Below, one piece after another: positions 26,134 through 35,871 of a DNA stretch of 64,000 nucleotides (positions are counted from its first letter, which is position 1; each line of letters opens with the position of its first letter). Below the pieces are notes generated by a model. That model was not told where the DNA came from. It ran no database searches and saw only the letters and a list, made by a program, of their open reading frames with translations. The DNA is from Scalindua sp964344685. GTDB taxonomy: Bacteria > Planctomycetota > Brocadiia > Brocadiales > Scalinduaceae. Location: NCBI GenBank assembly GCA_964344685.1, contig CAYFOK010000015.1, positions 1-64,000 on the forward strand, given 5' to 3'. Both the position numbers and the translations under genes were made by a program.

Positions 26134-27153
26134 ATGCAGGAAAAAATAAGCGAAATACGAAACCAGGCAAAGGAGGATTTGGCAAAGGCAAAATCTCTGG
26201 AAGAAGTTGAAAAGATAAAGACTAAATTTCTCGGCAGAAAAGGCGGCATTATAAATGAAATACTAAAGTCAATTTCAGGTTTGTCTCCCGAACAGAGATC
26301 GTCTACGGGAAAGTCGGCAAATTTACTCAAACAGGAAATTACCAAATGGGTAGAAGATACAAAAAGGAAATTTGCTGGTAAAGAACAGGTTTCTGAATCT
26401 AAAGAGATATTTGATTTGTCTCTGCCTGGAGAATACAGGCCATATGGCCGGAAGCATCCCCTCACACAGACTATCGATGAAATTAAAGGAATCTTCAGGA
26501 AACTGTGTTTTGATATAGAATATGGTCCAGAAGTAGAGCACGAATACTACAATTTTGATGCCCTGAATATTCCTGCCGATCACCCTTCCAGAGAGGATTT
26601 TGATACATTCTACCTGGGTAATAAACGCCTTTTGAGAAGTCAGACATCAACTGTTCAGATAAGAGTTATGGAAAAGAAGAAACCTCCCATAAGAATGATT
26701 GCCCCTGGAAAAGTCTTTCGTCCGGATACGGTTGATGCCCGCCATGCCTCCATGTTCCATCAGATTGAAGGATTGATGGTTGATGAAGGTGTAAGCTTCA
26801 GCGACCTGAAATATGTTTTAACCCTGTTTGCTCAATCATACTTCGGACAGGATATAAAAATGAGATTCCGCCCTTCATTCTTCCCCTTTACGGAGCCCAG
26901 TGCAGAGATAGATATTTCATGCTCTATCTGTAAAGGGAAGGGGTGCAGTGTGTGTTCCCAAAGTGGATGGGTTGAGGTTTTGGGTGCGGGAATGGTGGAC
27001 CCAAATGTGTTTGAGACAGTCGGCTATGATCCTGAAAAATATACCGGGTTTGCATTTGGCCTGGGTGTGGAACGACTTACCATGCTGAGATATGGCATAG
27101 ATAACATCAGGCTTTTCTTTGAAAATGACCTGAGATTTTTATCACAATTTTAG
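26134..27153 (+). CDS. pheS: phenylalanyl-tRNA synthetase alpha subunit
   Basis: A 339-residue catalytic subunit of the alpha2-beta2 enzyme. An N-terminal coiled coil (1-~80, tRNA binding) precedes the class II core with HPLTQTIDEIK, TSTVQIRVM, FRPDTVDARHASMFHQIEG and motif 3 GFAFGLGVERL. A Cys-rich loop (CSICKGKGCSVC) precedes SGWVEVLGAGMV; it resembles the short Cys loop of many bacterial PheS proteins but is fuller. ATG 26134 (after GGGAG) is preferred over an in-frame TTG at 26107. pheT follows 5 bp later. Confidence 0.96.
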   Translation: MQEKISEIRNQAKEDLAKAKSLEEVEKIKTKFLGRKGGIINEILKSISGLSPEQRSSTGKSANLLKQEITKWVEDTKRKFAGKEQVSESKEIFDLSLPGEYRPYGRKHPLTQTIDEIKGIFRKLCFDIEYGPEVEHEYYNFDALNIPADHPSREDFDTFYLGNKRLLRSQTSTVQIRVMEKKKPPIRMIAPGKVFRPDTVDARHASMFHQIEGLMVDEGVSFSDLKYVLTLFAQSYFGQDIKMRFRPSFFPFTEPSAEIDISCSICKGKGCSVCSQSGWVEVLGAGMVDPNVFETVGYDPEKYTGFAFGLGVERLTMLRYGIDNIRLFFENDLRFLSQF

Positions 27154-27158
27154 AATCA

Positions 27159-29174
27159 ATGAAAATCAGCTATAACTGGCTAAAGGATTATTGTACACAC
27201 GATCTTTCCGTTGAGGAATTGGCAGAAAGCCTGACGAATGCGGGGTTGGTAGTTGACACTGTAAATCCTATCGAAGATGATTTCTGCCTGGAGGTTGAAG
27301 TTACCTCAAACAGGCCTGATTGCCTGGGCTCTATCGGGGTTGCAAGGGAAGTGGCTGCCGTTGTGCTGGGAGAACTTAAAATACCGGAAGTAGATTATGA
27401 GACAACGGATGAAAATGTAAATGATGTATCAAGTGTTGCGGTAGAAGATAGTGAATTGTGCCAGAGGTATACGGCACGAATTATAAAAAATGTGAAAATA
27501 GGGCCATCACCAGAATGGTTGCAGAAGAGAATTAGCAGTATTGGATTGCGTCCAGTAAATAATATTGTAGATATTACAAATTTTGTATTGATGGAGAGCG
27601 GCCAGCCATTACATGCATTTGATCTTGACAAATTGGGAGAGAACAGAATTGTTGTTAGAATGGCAAAGAATGGTGAGGCTATGGAGGCAATCGATGGTAG
27701 CAGGTGCATGCTTTCTAATGATATGCTGGTGATTGCAGACTCTCAGGAGCCGGTTGCCATTGCGGGAATAATGGGAGGAAAGGAGACAGAAGTTTCAGAT
27801 AGCACAAAAAACATTTTGCTTGAAAGTGCATTTTTTGATCCAAGGAGTGTCAGAAGGACATCCAGGAAGCTTGGTCTGATGTCTGACTCTTCCTATCGTT
27901 TTGAGCGCCGTGTAGACCCTGACTGTGTTGACTGGGCATCAAGGAGAGCGACAAAGATGATATTGGATATAGCTGGCGGTCAGGCAGTGGATGGTGTAAT
28001 AGATCAAAACTATCTCGAAGATAATAAGGTGAGTGTTTCATTGAAGATGTCACGGTTGAACAGCCTGTTGGGGCTTCAGATAGACAAAGATACGGCGAAG
28101 GATATACTGGAACATTTACAGTTCAGAATTAATTCTGAAACAGAAGGTGGTTTCACTGTGGATGTTCCCAGCTTCAGGGGGGACGTTTATCGGGAGATAG
28201 ACCTGATAGAGGAAGTCGCAAGGATACATGGATACGATAAAATACCCGTGAAAAATAATATAGGAGTAAAACTGACACAGGATAACGAATTTGATCTAAT
28301 TACTGGAAGGGCAAAAAGCGTTATGTCCGGACTGGGTTTTAACGAAGTTATAACTGACAGTATCGTAGATGATTCACAGAACAGGCATGGTGCCATCTGG
28401 TCTGAAACCGGCAGTTTGAGAATTCTCAACCCGATACGGCAGGACGAAGATCTTATGAGGAAAGCACTGGTGCATAATCTTCTGAAAGTGAAGAAACATA
28501 ATCAGAACCATGGTGTTGAGAGAACTGATATTTATGAATTGTCCAAGATTTATTTGCCTAAGGATAATGACCAATTGCCGGAGGAGAAGGAGTGTTTATG
28601 CATTCTTGGTGAGGAGGGCTTTCTGGCTTTAAAAGGCGTTGTAGAGGCGATACTCAGTCACCTTAAAATTATGGACAGCCTTGAAAGTACGCATTACAAT
28701 TTTGGCCTGTTCAGTCCTGAAAAATCTGCTGAGCTAAGGCTTGGAGACAGTGTTCTTGGATTTATTGGAGAATTGAGTAGAGAAGTAATTAGTGATTATG
28801 ATTTCAGGAGCAGGCCGTGCATAGCAGAACTTGATTTTGACATATTAATCAATAAGGCAAACCTTGAAAGTTCATACCAGAAAATACCGTCATTTCCTAT
28901 AGCAACGAGAGATCTTGCAGTAATAGGTGATGAAACGGTCACATGGGCAGATATAGAAAAGTGTATCGAATCTCTTAAGATAGACTATATTGATGATATT
29001 GAGTTCCTTGATGTATACAGGGGCAAACAGGTTGAGCAGGGCAGGAAGAGTATCGCCTTTAGAATTGTATTCAGGGCAGATGACAAAACCCTGAAGAGCG
29101 AAGAAATAGATACGTTACAGGATAAAATTCTTGTAAATCTTAATAACTCCCTTGGTATAAATCTCCGAGAGTAA
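27159..29174 (+). CDS. pheT: phenylalanyl-tRNA synthetase beta subunit, short form lacking the EMAP-like domain
   Basis: A 671-residue PheT, about 120 residues shorter than the usual ~790. After the N-terminal KISYNWLKDY...AGLVVDTV the sequence goes straight to LEVEVTSNRPDCLG. The OB-fold tRNA-binding (EMAP/B2) domain normally inserted at about residues 40-155 is missing. The B3/B4 editing domain, B5 DNA-binding-like domain (RGDVYREIDLIEEVARIHGYDKIP), core-like domain and C-terminal anticodon-binding FDX-ACB domain (~575-671) are present. The frame is continuous, so this is a clean domain absence, not a frameshift. Confidence 0.95.
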   Translation: MKISYNWLKDYCTHDLSVEELAESLTNAGLVVDTVNPIEDDFCLEVEVTSNRPDCLGSIGVAREVAAVVLGELKIPEVDYETTDENVNDVSSVAVEDSELCQRYTARIIKNVKIGPSPEWLQKRISSIGLRPVNNIVDITNFVLMESGQPLHAFDLDKLGENRIVVRMAKNGEAMEAIDGSRCMLSNDMLVIADSQEPVAIAGIMGGKETEVSDSTKNILLESAFFDPRSVRRTSRKLGLMSDSSYRFERRVDPDCVDWASRRATKMILDIAGGQAVDGVIDQNYLEDNKVSVSLKMSRLNSLLGLQIDKDTAKDILEHLQFRINSETEGGFTVDVPSFRGDVYREIDLIEEVARIHGYDKIPVKNNIGVKLTQDNEFDLITGRAKSVMSGLGFNEVITDSIVDDSQNRHGAIWSETGSLRILNPIRQDEDLMRKALVHNLLKVKKHNQNHGVERTDIYELSKIYLPKDNDQLPEEKECLCILGEEGFLALKGVVEAILSHLKIMDSLESTHYNFGLFSPEKSAELRLGDSVLGFIGELSREVISDYDFRSRPCIAELDFDILINKANLESSYQKIPSFPIATRDLAVIGDETVTWADIEKCIESLKIDYIDDIEFLDVYRGKQVEQGRKSIAFRIVFRADDKTLKSEEIDTLQDKILVNLNNSLGINLRE

Positions 29175-29248
29175 AGCCACCGGAAGCGAAGTATTTAGGG
29201 TGTTATGTTTTAAATGTTGCTCCCGATTAAATATCTCAAGGAATTGTT

Positions 29249-29290
29249 TGGATATTTACTGTTTATGGTACCATAAACAGCAAATATCCA
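29249..29290. terminator. 42-bp near-perfect inverted repeat between convergent genes
   Basis: TGGATATTTaCTGTTTATGG and CCATAAACAGcAAATATCCA are complementary with one mismatch and no unpaired loop. It lies between the ends of pheT (+) and the chemoreceptor gene (-). The position suggests a bidirectional terminator, but neither strand has a proper T run after the stem, so a protein-binding or mobile palindrome is also possible. Confidence 0.5.
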
Positions 29291-29339
29291 TGTTATCAGT
29301 TTCAGATTTGTGATTTTGTCACTTTGTGAGACATCATGA

Positions 29340-31829
29340 TTAAAAATCACTAAATTCTTCGTCATGCTCCGGAATCCTGCTCTCGCCCATTGGAATCAAG
29401 CTATCGCTTGAGTCTGTTTTGACTAGAACGTCTTCTTTAGTACCATTACCATTGCCCCCTGTTTTGTTATCAACATTAGGGGTTTTTTCAGATGGTTCTA
29501 AAGATCCTGATTCTGTTCCATTATCTGGATCATTGTTCTTTTTACGCTTGACGATTCCTAGCAAGAAAAATATCGGTGAAAAGAGTAGTTTGGACACTCC
29601 ATTGCCAGATGTTTTTTTGCCGGTACCTTGGCTGCCAACCTGCTTAGCTAATATATTAATCTGTTCCTTCATTGTTTGTGCCTGTGCTGCTAGTTCTTCG
29701 CTTGCTGATGCTGTTTCTTCAGCGTTTGCCGCCGTCTGTTGTGTGACCTGATCCATCTGCTGTACAGCAGAGCTTACCTGAGTTATACCCTCAGATTGTT
29801 CAGCAGATGCCTCTGTTATCTCTTTTGTCAGAACAGATGCTTTCTTAACATCCTCAAAAATGTGTTCTGTATCCTCTTTGCATTTAGCAGCGACATTGGT
29901 TCCCTCACTCGCTTTTTGAACACATTCACTAATGAGGACAGTAGTATCTTTTGCTGCATCTGCGCTCTTTTTAGCAAGATTGCTTACCTCTTCAGTGACA
30001 GCGGCAAATTTTTCACCATTGTCGCTTGCACGAGCCGCCTCAACTGCAGCATTAAGGGCAAGGAGGTTAGTCTGATATGCAATGGTTTCTATATTCTTGA
30101 TACCTCTGGCAATCTTTTTAATGTTCTCCTTAAATTCATCATTATTGCTTCCTTTGCTTCCAAATTCGTCTGCATTGGCAATACAACTTTCAACTATCAC
30201 CCTGGTGTCTTTTGCCGCATCCGTACTCTTATTAGCAAGGTTCCTTACTTCTTTTGCAACGACAGCAAAGCTGTTTCCCTGCTTAATGATCTGGGATGTG
30301 TCCTGTCCTGCTTTAAGTGCCAGGGCATTTGTCTGTGATGCTATACCATCTATTATTTTTGTGATCTCTGCAATCTTTTTACTGCTGGCAGCAATTTCTT
30401 CCATTGATCTGCTCACTTCTGCAGCAGCTTTGTTACCGTTTTCTGCATCAGTAATACACACGTCTACCAGTTTCGACGCTTCGTCTGCATTTTTTGCGTT
30501 TTGTTTTGTCATAGACGACATCTCTTCCATAGATGCCGATGTCTCTTCCAGAGAAGACGCCTGCTCTGATGAGCCCTGTGCAAGTGACTGTCCAGCGGAA
30601 GACAATTCTGCAGCTGCCGAAGCAACCTGTGTTGAGCCATCTGTTAACCGTTCGACGAGTCTGCTCAAGAATCGGATTAGTGGACGTGCAAAGAATAACC
30701 AGCCAAGGCCGATTACGGAACAGACAATTACTACCGAAAGTGTCTGTACCTTTAACAACAACGACATATTTGCATTAGATTTTGATTTATATAAGGCTGC
30801 TGCGTCATTTATGATATCCATCGTAGAGTTAGCGCTGGTATGTGCATCATCATATGCAACAATATATTCCGCTGAATTTATCTCAGCATCCAGAAGTGAT
30901 TTCAGGCTTTCTTGTGTACTGTCCCAATGTTTCTTTGCATCAATTAATTTAGCAAGTATCGGACGGTCACTACATGGGTGAAGAGTAGTGAATTTTGTCA
31001 TTTCCATGTCAAGGGGTGCTTTCCCACCGTTGATAAGTGCTCCGAGTGTGATATCAAATATCTTCTTAGTCTTGAGGAATGTGTCTTCACCAAATTCCTT
31101 ATCACCCGAATCGGCAAAAAAAGCCTCAGTTTTTGCGCTTATAGTTCCTATCGGAATATTTACAACGAGAATACCCATGACTTCTCCAAGCTTGAAATCT
31201 TTCTTCGGGCTATCGTCATGAGCATTATGGCATTTTACACAACCTTCAGCACTGGCGATATCAGCTGTTGCATAACGAAGAGTAAAAATGCCATTGTGCT
31301 CCATAAAACGCAAAAATTCTTTTCCCTCTTTTCGATATAAGTAATCAAATGCCTCTTTTTCGAAATCTGTGCGCAGGCCTTTTTCTTTATTAATGTTCCA
31401 TCTGCTCAGCAGATCGTAACTGTAAACACCTTTTTCATTGATGGAGCTAGATACTTCCTGGACAAAGGTGGCAGGAAGGGGAATACCTCCATCTAGGTTA
31501 GTGTAGTTCCTGTTTGGATGTACATTGGTTACGCCATCTTTCTTCAGCTTTACTACTATATTCTTTGTGTACTGTTTGCGATCTTCTACAATCTGGAGGG
31601 TTGCAATCTCTGCGGCTTTTCTTGTGCTGTGACGAACCTGACGAGGTATTAATTCGTTAATGTATTCTTTAAGGTATTTCTGAGTAAGAATCTGTTGCCG
31701 TGCTGCAAGGTCAACTGCTACCAGATCAGACTGCTGCTCTTTAATGGTTTTGAAGACAAAGAATGCTCCAAGTAATACCGCAACTAAGAATATTGAAAAT
31801 ACTAGAACAAATTTTCTTCCAATAGTCAT
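29340..31829 (-). CDS. methyl-accepting chemotaxis protein with heme-c sensor and duplicated signalling tip
   Basis: A chemoreceptor of 829 residues. TM1 (~6-25) leads to a periplasmic sensor of the DUF3365/Tll0287 type. It carries a c-type heme motif CVKCH at residues 197-201, so it likely senses redox state or a small ligand. TM2 is near residues 375-395; no HAMP domain is obvious. The cytoplasmic part has two copies of the hairpin-tip sequence. The first (~490-535) is degenerate (IASQTNALALKAGQD). The second (~577-625) is canonical (IAYQTNLLALNAAVEAARA). A low-complexity tail with a hydrophobic patch follows. I chose the ATG at 31829, after GGGAGGGG, over an upstream in-frame start. No che genes are adjacent. 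Confidence 0.9.
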   Translation of the reverse strand: MTIGRKFVLVFSIFLVAVLLGAFFVFKTIKEQQSDLVAVDLAARQQILTQKYLKEYINELIPRQVRHSTRKAAEIATLQIVEDRKQYTKNIVVKLKKDGVTNVHPNRNYTNLDGGIPLPATFVQEVSSSINEKGVYSYDLLSRWNINKEKGLRTDFEKEAFDYLYRKEGKEFLRFMEHNGIFTLRYATADIASAEGCVKCHNAHDDSPKKDFKLGEVMGILVVNIPIGTISAKTEAFFADSGDKEFGEDTFLKTKKIFDITLGALINGGKAPLDMEMTKFTTLHPCSDRPILAKLIDAKKHWDSTQESLKSLLDAEINSAEYIVAYDDAHTSANSTMDIINDAAALYKSKSNANMSLLLKVQTLSVVIVCSVIGLGWLFFARPLIRFLSRLVERLTDGSTQVASAAAELSSAGQSLAQGSSEQASSLEETSASMEEMSSMTKQNAKNADEASKLVDVCITDAENGNKAAAEVSRSMEEIAASSKKIAEITKIIDGIASQTNALALKAGQDTSQIIKQGNSFAVVAKEVRNLANKSTDAAKDTRVIVESCIANADEFGSKGSNNDEFKENIKKIARGIKNIETIAYQTNLLALNAAVEAARASDNGEKFAAVTEEVSNLAKKSADAAKDTTVLISECVQKASEGTNVAAKCKEDTEHIFEDVKKASVLTKEITEASAEQSEGITQVSSAVQQMDQVTQQTAANAEETASASEELAAQAQTMKEQINILAKQVGSQGTGKKTSGNGVSKLLFSPIFFLLGIVKRKKNNDPDNGTESGSLEPSEKTPNVDNKTGGNGNGTKEDVLVKTDSSDSLIPMGESRIPEHDEEFSDF

Positions 31830-32462
31830 ATTTTCCCCTCCCAGGATAAAATTATACTTGAAAAGAATATGTATTGTACATTTTCTATACAACTGCTTTT
31901 GTGCTGATCAAGTACTCAATAATTTATTTAAGTTAATTCTGATAGATTTTTTAATAATAGATTTGGGTGTTAAATATTTAGTGTATAAGCACTTCAAGAT
32001 AGATTCAATATGCACATCCTTTGACACAATTGTCGGCCACTGTCATAAAAACTTTAGAAAAAAAATTACGGTAAATACTCTGCTCAGAATAGTGCAAAAA
32101 GGATACCGAATGCAGAAATCTCACTTCAGGAGTATTAAATAGTTATTATGACCATAACGTTATATACTTTGATTGCTGCATGATTAGGAAAAAATATAAT
32201 ATATAAGAATTATGAGTAAAGAGTATTTATCAACTCAGAAATACCATTTATTTCTGCCTGATATGTGAATGGTGTTAAGAAGGAATGCTGATAACATTGA
32301 TTTTTGTCAGAATTGTTAACGGCTTTTAATAATTATGATGCTGTGCATAACCAATTGCAATAGCCAGAATTACATTAGAATTATGAATCTTTATATTATA
32401 AAATGACATAGGTATATCAAGTACATAATCTGACAAGTAGATTAGAAAAGAATTATCTTCTT
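31830..32462. other. intergenic region upstream of the chemoreceptor and ABC genes
   Basis: A ~630-bp AT-rich region between divergent genes. No ORF with a ribosome site and no recognised RNA was seen. A small ATAACGTTAT palindrome lies near 32154. The promoters of both flanking genes must lie here, but no consensus pair stands out. Confidence 0.4.
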
Positions 32463-33215
32463 ATGATTGAAATACAGGATGTTTCTAAAGCTTACGATCA
32501 AACTACTGCACTCCATACCATTAATTTGACGATTCCTGCCGGTCAGACAACGGTGTTCATTGGTCAGAGCGGCTGTGGAAAATCTACTCTACTACGGCTG
32601 ATAATTGGTCTTATACAGGCAGACAGTGGATCTGTTTTTTTTGAAGGAACTAGGATTACTCCTGAGGTTGTATTCTCTCTAAGGCGAAAGATGGGTTACG
32701 TTATCCAGGATGGAGGCCTTTTTCCACACCTTACTGCGTATGATAACGTGGCGCTGATGGCACGCTACCTGGGATGGGGTGATGAACAGATTAAGGACCG
32801 ATTGAATGAGCTAACCGAGTTGATGCACTTTCCATCAGAAGGGCTTGACCGTTTTCCTATGCAGCTTTCCGGCGGTCAACAGCAGCGGGTGAGTTTGATG
32901 AGGGCACTTATGTTAGATCCTGATGTGCTTCTTTTGGATGAGCCTCTCGGCGCCCTTGATCCTATGATAAGGGCCGATCTTCAGATGGATTTAAAAAGGA
33001 TATTCCAGGCACTTGGTAAAACAGTTGTTCTGGTGACCCACGATATAGCAGAAGCCGGTTTCTTTGGGGACGTTATTGCGTTACTGAAGGATGGAAGAGT
33101 TTTACAGAAAGGCACTCTGGAAGAATTCATACAATCACCTGCCGATGCATTTGTTACCCGCTTTATCAATGCCCAGAGAAATCCTTTAGATGTTATGAGA
33201 AAGGATTCCATGTGA
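32463..33215 (+). CDS. ABC transporter ATPase, betaine/ergothioneine type (EgtV/OpuCA-like)
   Basis: A 250-residue ATPase of the quaternary-amine uptake family: Walker A GQSGCGKST (34-42), Q loop VIQDGGLFPHLT, signature LSGGQQQR, Walker B VLLLDEP, and switch His VTHDIAEA. It lacks the C-terminal CBS domains of OpuA/OpuCA types. The next gene overlaps its stop by 4 bp, so the two subunits are translationally coupled. The following egtD-like and ergothioneine-synthase-like genes suggest ergothioneine or trimethylhistidine as substrate; glycine betaine, carnitine or choline remain possible. Confidence 0.85.
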   Translation: MIEIQDVSKAYDQTTALHTINLTIPAGQTTVFIGQSGCGKSTLLRLIIGLIQADSGSVFFEGTRITPEVVFSLRRKMGYVIQDGGLFPHLTAYDNVALMARYLGWGDEQIKDRLNELTELMHFPSEGLDRFPMQLSGGQQQRVSLMRALMLDPDVLLLDEPLGALDPMIRADLQMDLKRIFQALGKTVVLVTHDIAEAGFFGDVIALLKDGRVLQKGTLEEFIQSPADAFVTRFINAQRNPLDVMRKDSM

Positions 33216-34729
33216 AAACATACATTTTTATCATATACTTGCTTGTATGTAATATTTTAATAGCAAGTTTCCTGCCTACTGTTTTACTTAGCTCTACGCC
33301 AGAGATCAAGATAGGTTCAAAGAAGTTTACAGAATCTGTAATACTGGGTGAGATAGTTACTCACCTTATAAGGAGTACCGGTGAACAGCCCATTTATTTG
33401 CGGGAACTTGGAGGTACACGTGTGCTATGGAATGCTTTAAAAAAAGGTGAGATTGATATTTATCCTGAATATACAGGTACGATCAGCGAGGAAATCCTGA
33501 CAGATGAGGGAGTACATAGTGAAAAGGATATCCGGCATACCCTGATCAGGCATGGAATTAAAATGACAAAGGTTTTGGGTTTTAACAATACCTACGCCAT
33601 TGGTATGAAAGAGGAAGTTGCAGAAAGGTTGAAGATTCAGAAAATCTCAGACTTGCGTCAACACCCTGATCTGAAATTCGGTTTCGGTAATGAATTTATG
33701 GATCGGGGAGACGGCTGGCCAACTCTGCGCAAGAATTACAATTTACCTCAGCAGAATGTAAGAGGCCTGGATCACGATCTTGCCTATCGTGGTCTGGAAA
33801 AAGGCACTATTCAGGCTATTGATATCTATTCAACTGATGCCAAAATACAGTATTATGACCTGCGTATACTGGAGGATGACCTGAATCATTTCCCCACGTA
33901 CAATGCCGTAATCCTGTATCGGTCAGATTTAGAAGAACGTGCTCCACATGTGGTAAATGTTCTGAGAAAGATTGAGAGTAAAATCTCTGAAACAGAAATG
34001 ATCAAAATGAATTCCCTTGCTAACCTGGAAATGGTACCGGAGAGTCAGATAGCCTCTGACTTCCTGTCAGGGAGTCTATCTCTGGAGGTTGAATCGTTTG
34101 AGGAAACTACAATTGGTCGTCTGTTACATCGTACGGGAGAGCATCTTTTTCTAGTTGCAATCTCATTATCAGCCGCTATCCTGATCTCTATACCACTGGG
34201 AATTCTTTCTGCAAAGAGGCCGGGATTGGGACAGGCTATCCTTGGCATTGTCAGTATTATCCAGACGATTCCTTCTTTGGCTCTTCTTGTTTTTATGATT
34301 CCATTACTGGGTATTGGCGGGCCGCCTGCCATTATGGCTCTCTTTCTCTATAGTCTACTACCGATTGTAAGGAACACCTATACAGGCCTTCATGATATTC
34401 GCCTACAGATACGAGAGTCTGCAGAAGCGCTTGGACTTCCGCCGGGAGCGAGGCTTAGATTGATTGAGTTGCCAATGGCGTCCAGGTCTATTATGGCAGG
34501 TATAAAGACTTCAGCAGTGATTAACGTTGGAACAGCAACATTAGGTGCACTTATCGGTGCCGGTGGTTATGGGCAGCTGATCCTTACCGGTATAAGGTTG
34601 GATAATATATCACTCATCCTTCAGGGGGCAGTACCGGCAGCAGTACTTGCTTTGATAGTTCAAGGTTGTTTTGAGGCACTTGAGAGATTTTTCGTTCCTA
34701 AGGGCTTGCGTTTGAAACCTGTAATTTGA
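33212..34729 (+). CDS. fused substrate-binding protein and permease, betaine/ergothioneine type
   Basis: A 505-residue fusion starting at GTG 33212 (overlapping the ATPase stop). An N-terminal membrane segment or signal (~4-27) is followed by an OpuAC/OpuC-type binding domain (~30-295). That domain opens IKIGSKKFTESVILGEI and has DIYPEYTGT. The permease follows (~308-500) with five or so helices and the EAA-like loop ESAEALGLPPGARL. Characterised EgtU transporters fuse permease and binding domains in the opposite order (permease first). With egtD and the synthase downstream, uptake or re-uptake of ergothioneine is plausible, but the ligand cannot be read from sequence. Confidence 0.85.
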   Translation: MKTYIFIIYLLVCNILIASFLPTVLLSSTPEIKIGSKKFTESVILGEIVTHLIRSTGEQPIYLRELGGTRVLWNALKKGEIDIYPEYTGTISEEILTDEGVHSEKDIRHTLIRHGIKMTKVLGFNNTYAIGMKEEVAERLKIQKISDLRQHPDLKFGFGNEFMDRGDGWPTLRKNYNLPQQNVRGLDHDLAYRGLEKGTIQAIDIYSTDAKIQYYDLRILEDDLNHFPTYNAVILYRSDLEERAPHVVNVLRKIESKISETEMIKMNSLANLEMVPESQIASDFLSGSLSLEVESFEETTIGRLLHRTGEHLFLVAISLSAAILISIPLGILSAKRPGLGQAILGIVSIIQTIPSLALLVFMIPLLGIGGPPAIMALFLYSLLPIVRNTYTGLHDIRLQIRESAEALGLPPGARLRLIELPMASRSIMAGIKTSAVINVGTATLGALIGAGGYGQLILTGIRLDNISLILQGAVPAAVLALIVQGCFEALERFFVPKGLRLKPVI

Positions 34730-34855
34730 GTTTCGGTTTATTTAAATGCTTTGATCTTAAATGCTTAAAAAATTCTATGTTTTCTTGATTTTCAAGTGGA
34801 GCATGTTGTAAAATGGATTTTTTATAACAATGATTTTAAAATGGAGTGAATTATA

Positions 34856-35857
34856 ATGACACTTCCAGGAATTGAAGAACGATTTTCACTTAAAACAACC
34901 GATGATGAAATCTTCATAAATAGCTTTTCCGAAGATGTTAAAATCGGTCTTACATCTGAATTTAAATACATTCCCTTTGTTTATTTCTATGATCATATCG
35001 GATCACAATTGTTTGAGAAAATCTGCGCACTTCCGGAGTACTACCTGACACGTACAGAAACAGATATCCTTGAGACAAACGCAGACAATATTGCCTCTCA
35101 ATTTTCTGAAGAAACAGTTATTGTCGAGTTAGGTAGTGGAAGTTCTACAAAAACCAGGATACTGATAGAGGCCTTTCTTATACGCCAGAGCCTCGCTCAT
35201 TATACACCTATAGACGTATCCCATCAGATGCTTGAGGAGAGTGCTTATTCTTTGCTAGAGGCATATCCAGAATTAGAGATAAATGCCATTGCTGCCAGGT
35301 ACAACGAAGGAATTGATCATCTGAATATCCAGGCAGATCAACAGAATCTAATTACATGGTTAGGGTCAAGTATCGGTAACTTTGATAAAACAGAGGTGGC
35401 TACTCTTGTACGTCATATACAGGAAAAAATGCTTCCTGATGACAGGTTTTTAGTTGGCATAGATTTACAAAAAAATAAAACTATTATAGAAAGAGCCTAT
35501 AATGATGAACAGGGCATCACTGCAGAATTCAACCTGAACCTCCTTAAACACGTGAATAGGGAGTTGGGTGGGAATTTTGTACTTGAGAATTTTGAACACA
35601 AGGCAATTTACAACGAAGAAATTGGACGGATTGAGATGTACCTGATCAGTAAAATTGATCAGAATGCCTTTATCAGTGAGCTTGATTTAGAGGTTTCGTT
35701 TACCGCAAATGAAACTATCCACACAGAAAACTCAGTTAAGTATTCGCTCGACGATATTGATTCACTGGCAGAAGAGTCAGGACTTTACGTTGAACAGCAA
35801 TGGTTTGACTCTGAACGGCTTTTCAGCTTGAACCTGTTTGCTCCGACTGTTGATTAA
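34856..35857 (+). CDS. egtD: L-histidine N-alpha-methyltransferase (EgtD/EanA-like)
   Basis: A 333-residue SAM-dependent methyltransferase of the EgtD family (DUF2260), which trimethylates the alpha-amine of histidine to hercynine (trimethylhistidine). It shows the family opening FYDHIGSQLFEKICALPEYYLTR (read as DHIGSQLFE...PEYYLTRTE), the SAM motif VELGSGSSTKTR, and WLGSSIGNFDK, whose Asn is in the substrate-amine contact region. No EgtB-type oxygenase or EanB rhodanese is next to it. The next gene, 15 bp downstream, is the metallopterin/desulfurase fusion that can supply the sulfur step. GTG-GAG-type ribosome site TGGAGTG lies 9 nt before the ATG. Confidence 0.9.
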   Translation: MTLPGIEERFSLKTTDDEIFINSFSEDVKIGLTSEFKYIPFVYFYDHIGSQLFEKICALPEYYLTRTETDILETNADNIASQFSEETVIVELGSGSSTKTRILIEAFLIRQSLAHYTPIDVSHQMLEESAYSLLEAYPELEINAIAARYNEGIDHLNIQADQQNLITWLGSSIGNFDKTEVATLVRHIQEKMLPDDRFLVGIDLQKNKTIIERAYNDEQGITAEFNLNLLKHVNRELGGNFVLENFEHKAIYNEEIGRIEMYLISKIDQNAFISELDLEVSFTANETIHTENSVKYSLDDIDSLAEESGLYVEQQWFDSERLFSLNLFAPTVD

Positions 35858-35871
35858 TAAAATAAATATTT

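Noticed and set aside
30082..30981. Long plus-strand ORF (299 codons) opposite the chemoreceptor gene
   Set aside because: It is antisense to a well-supported receptor, has Ser/Ala-rich shadow composition, and has no ribosome site or family pattern.
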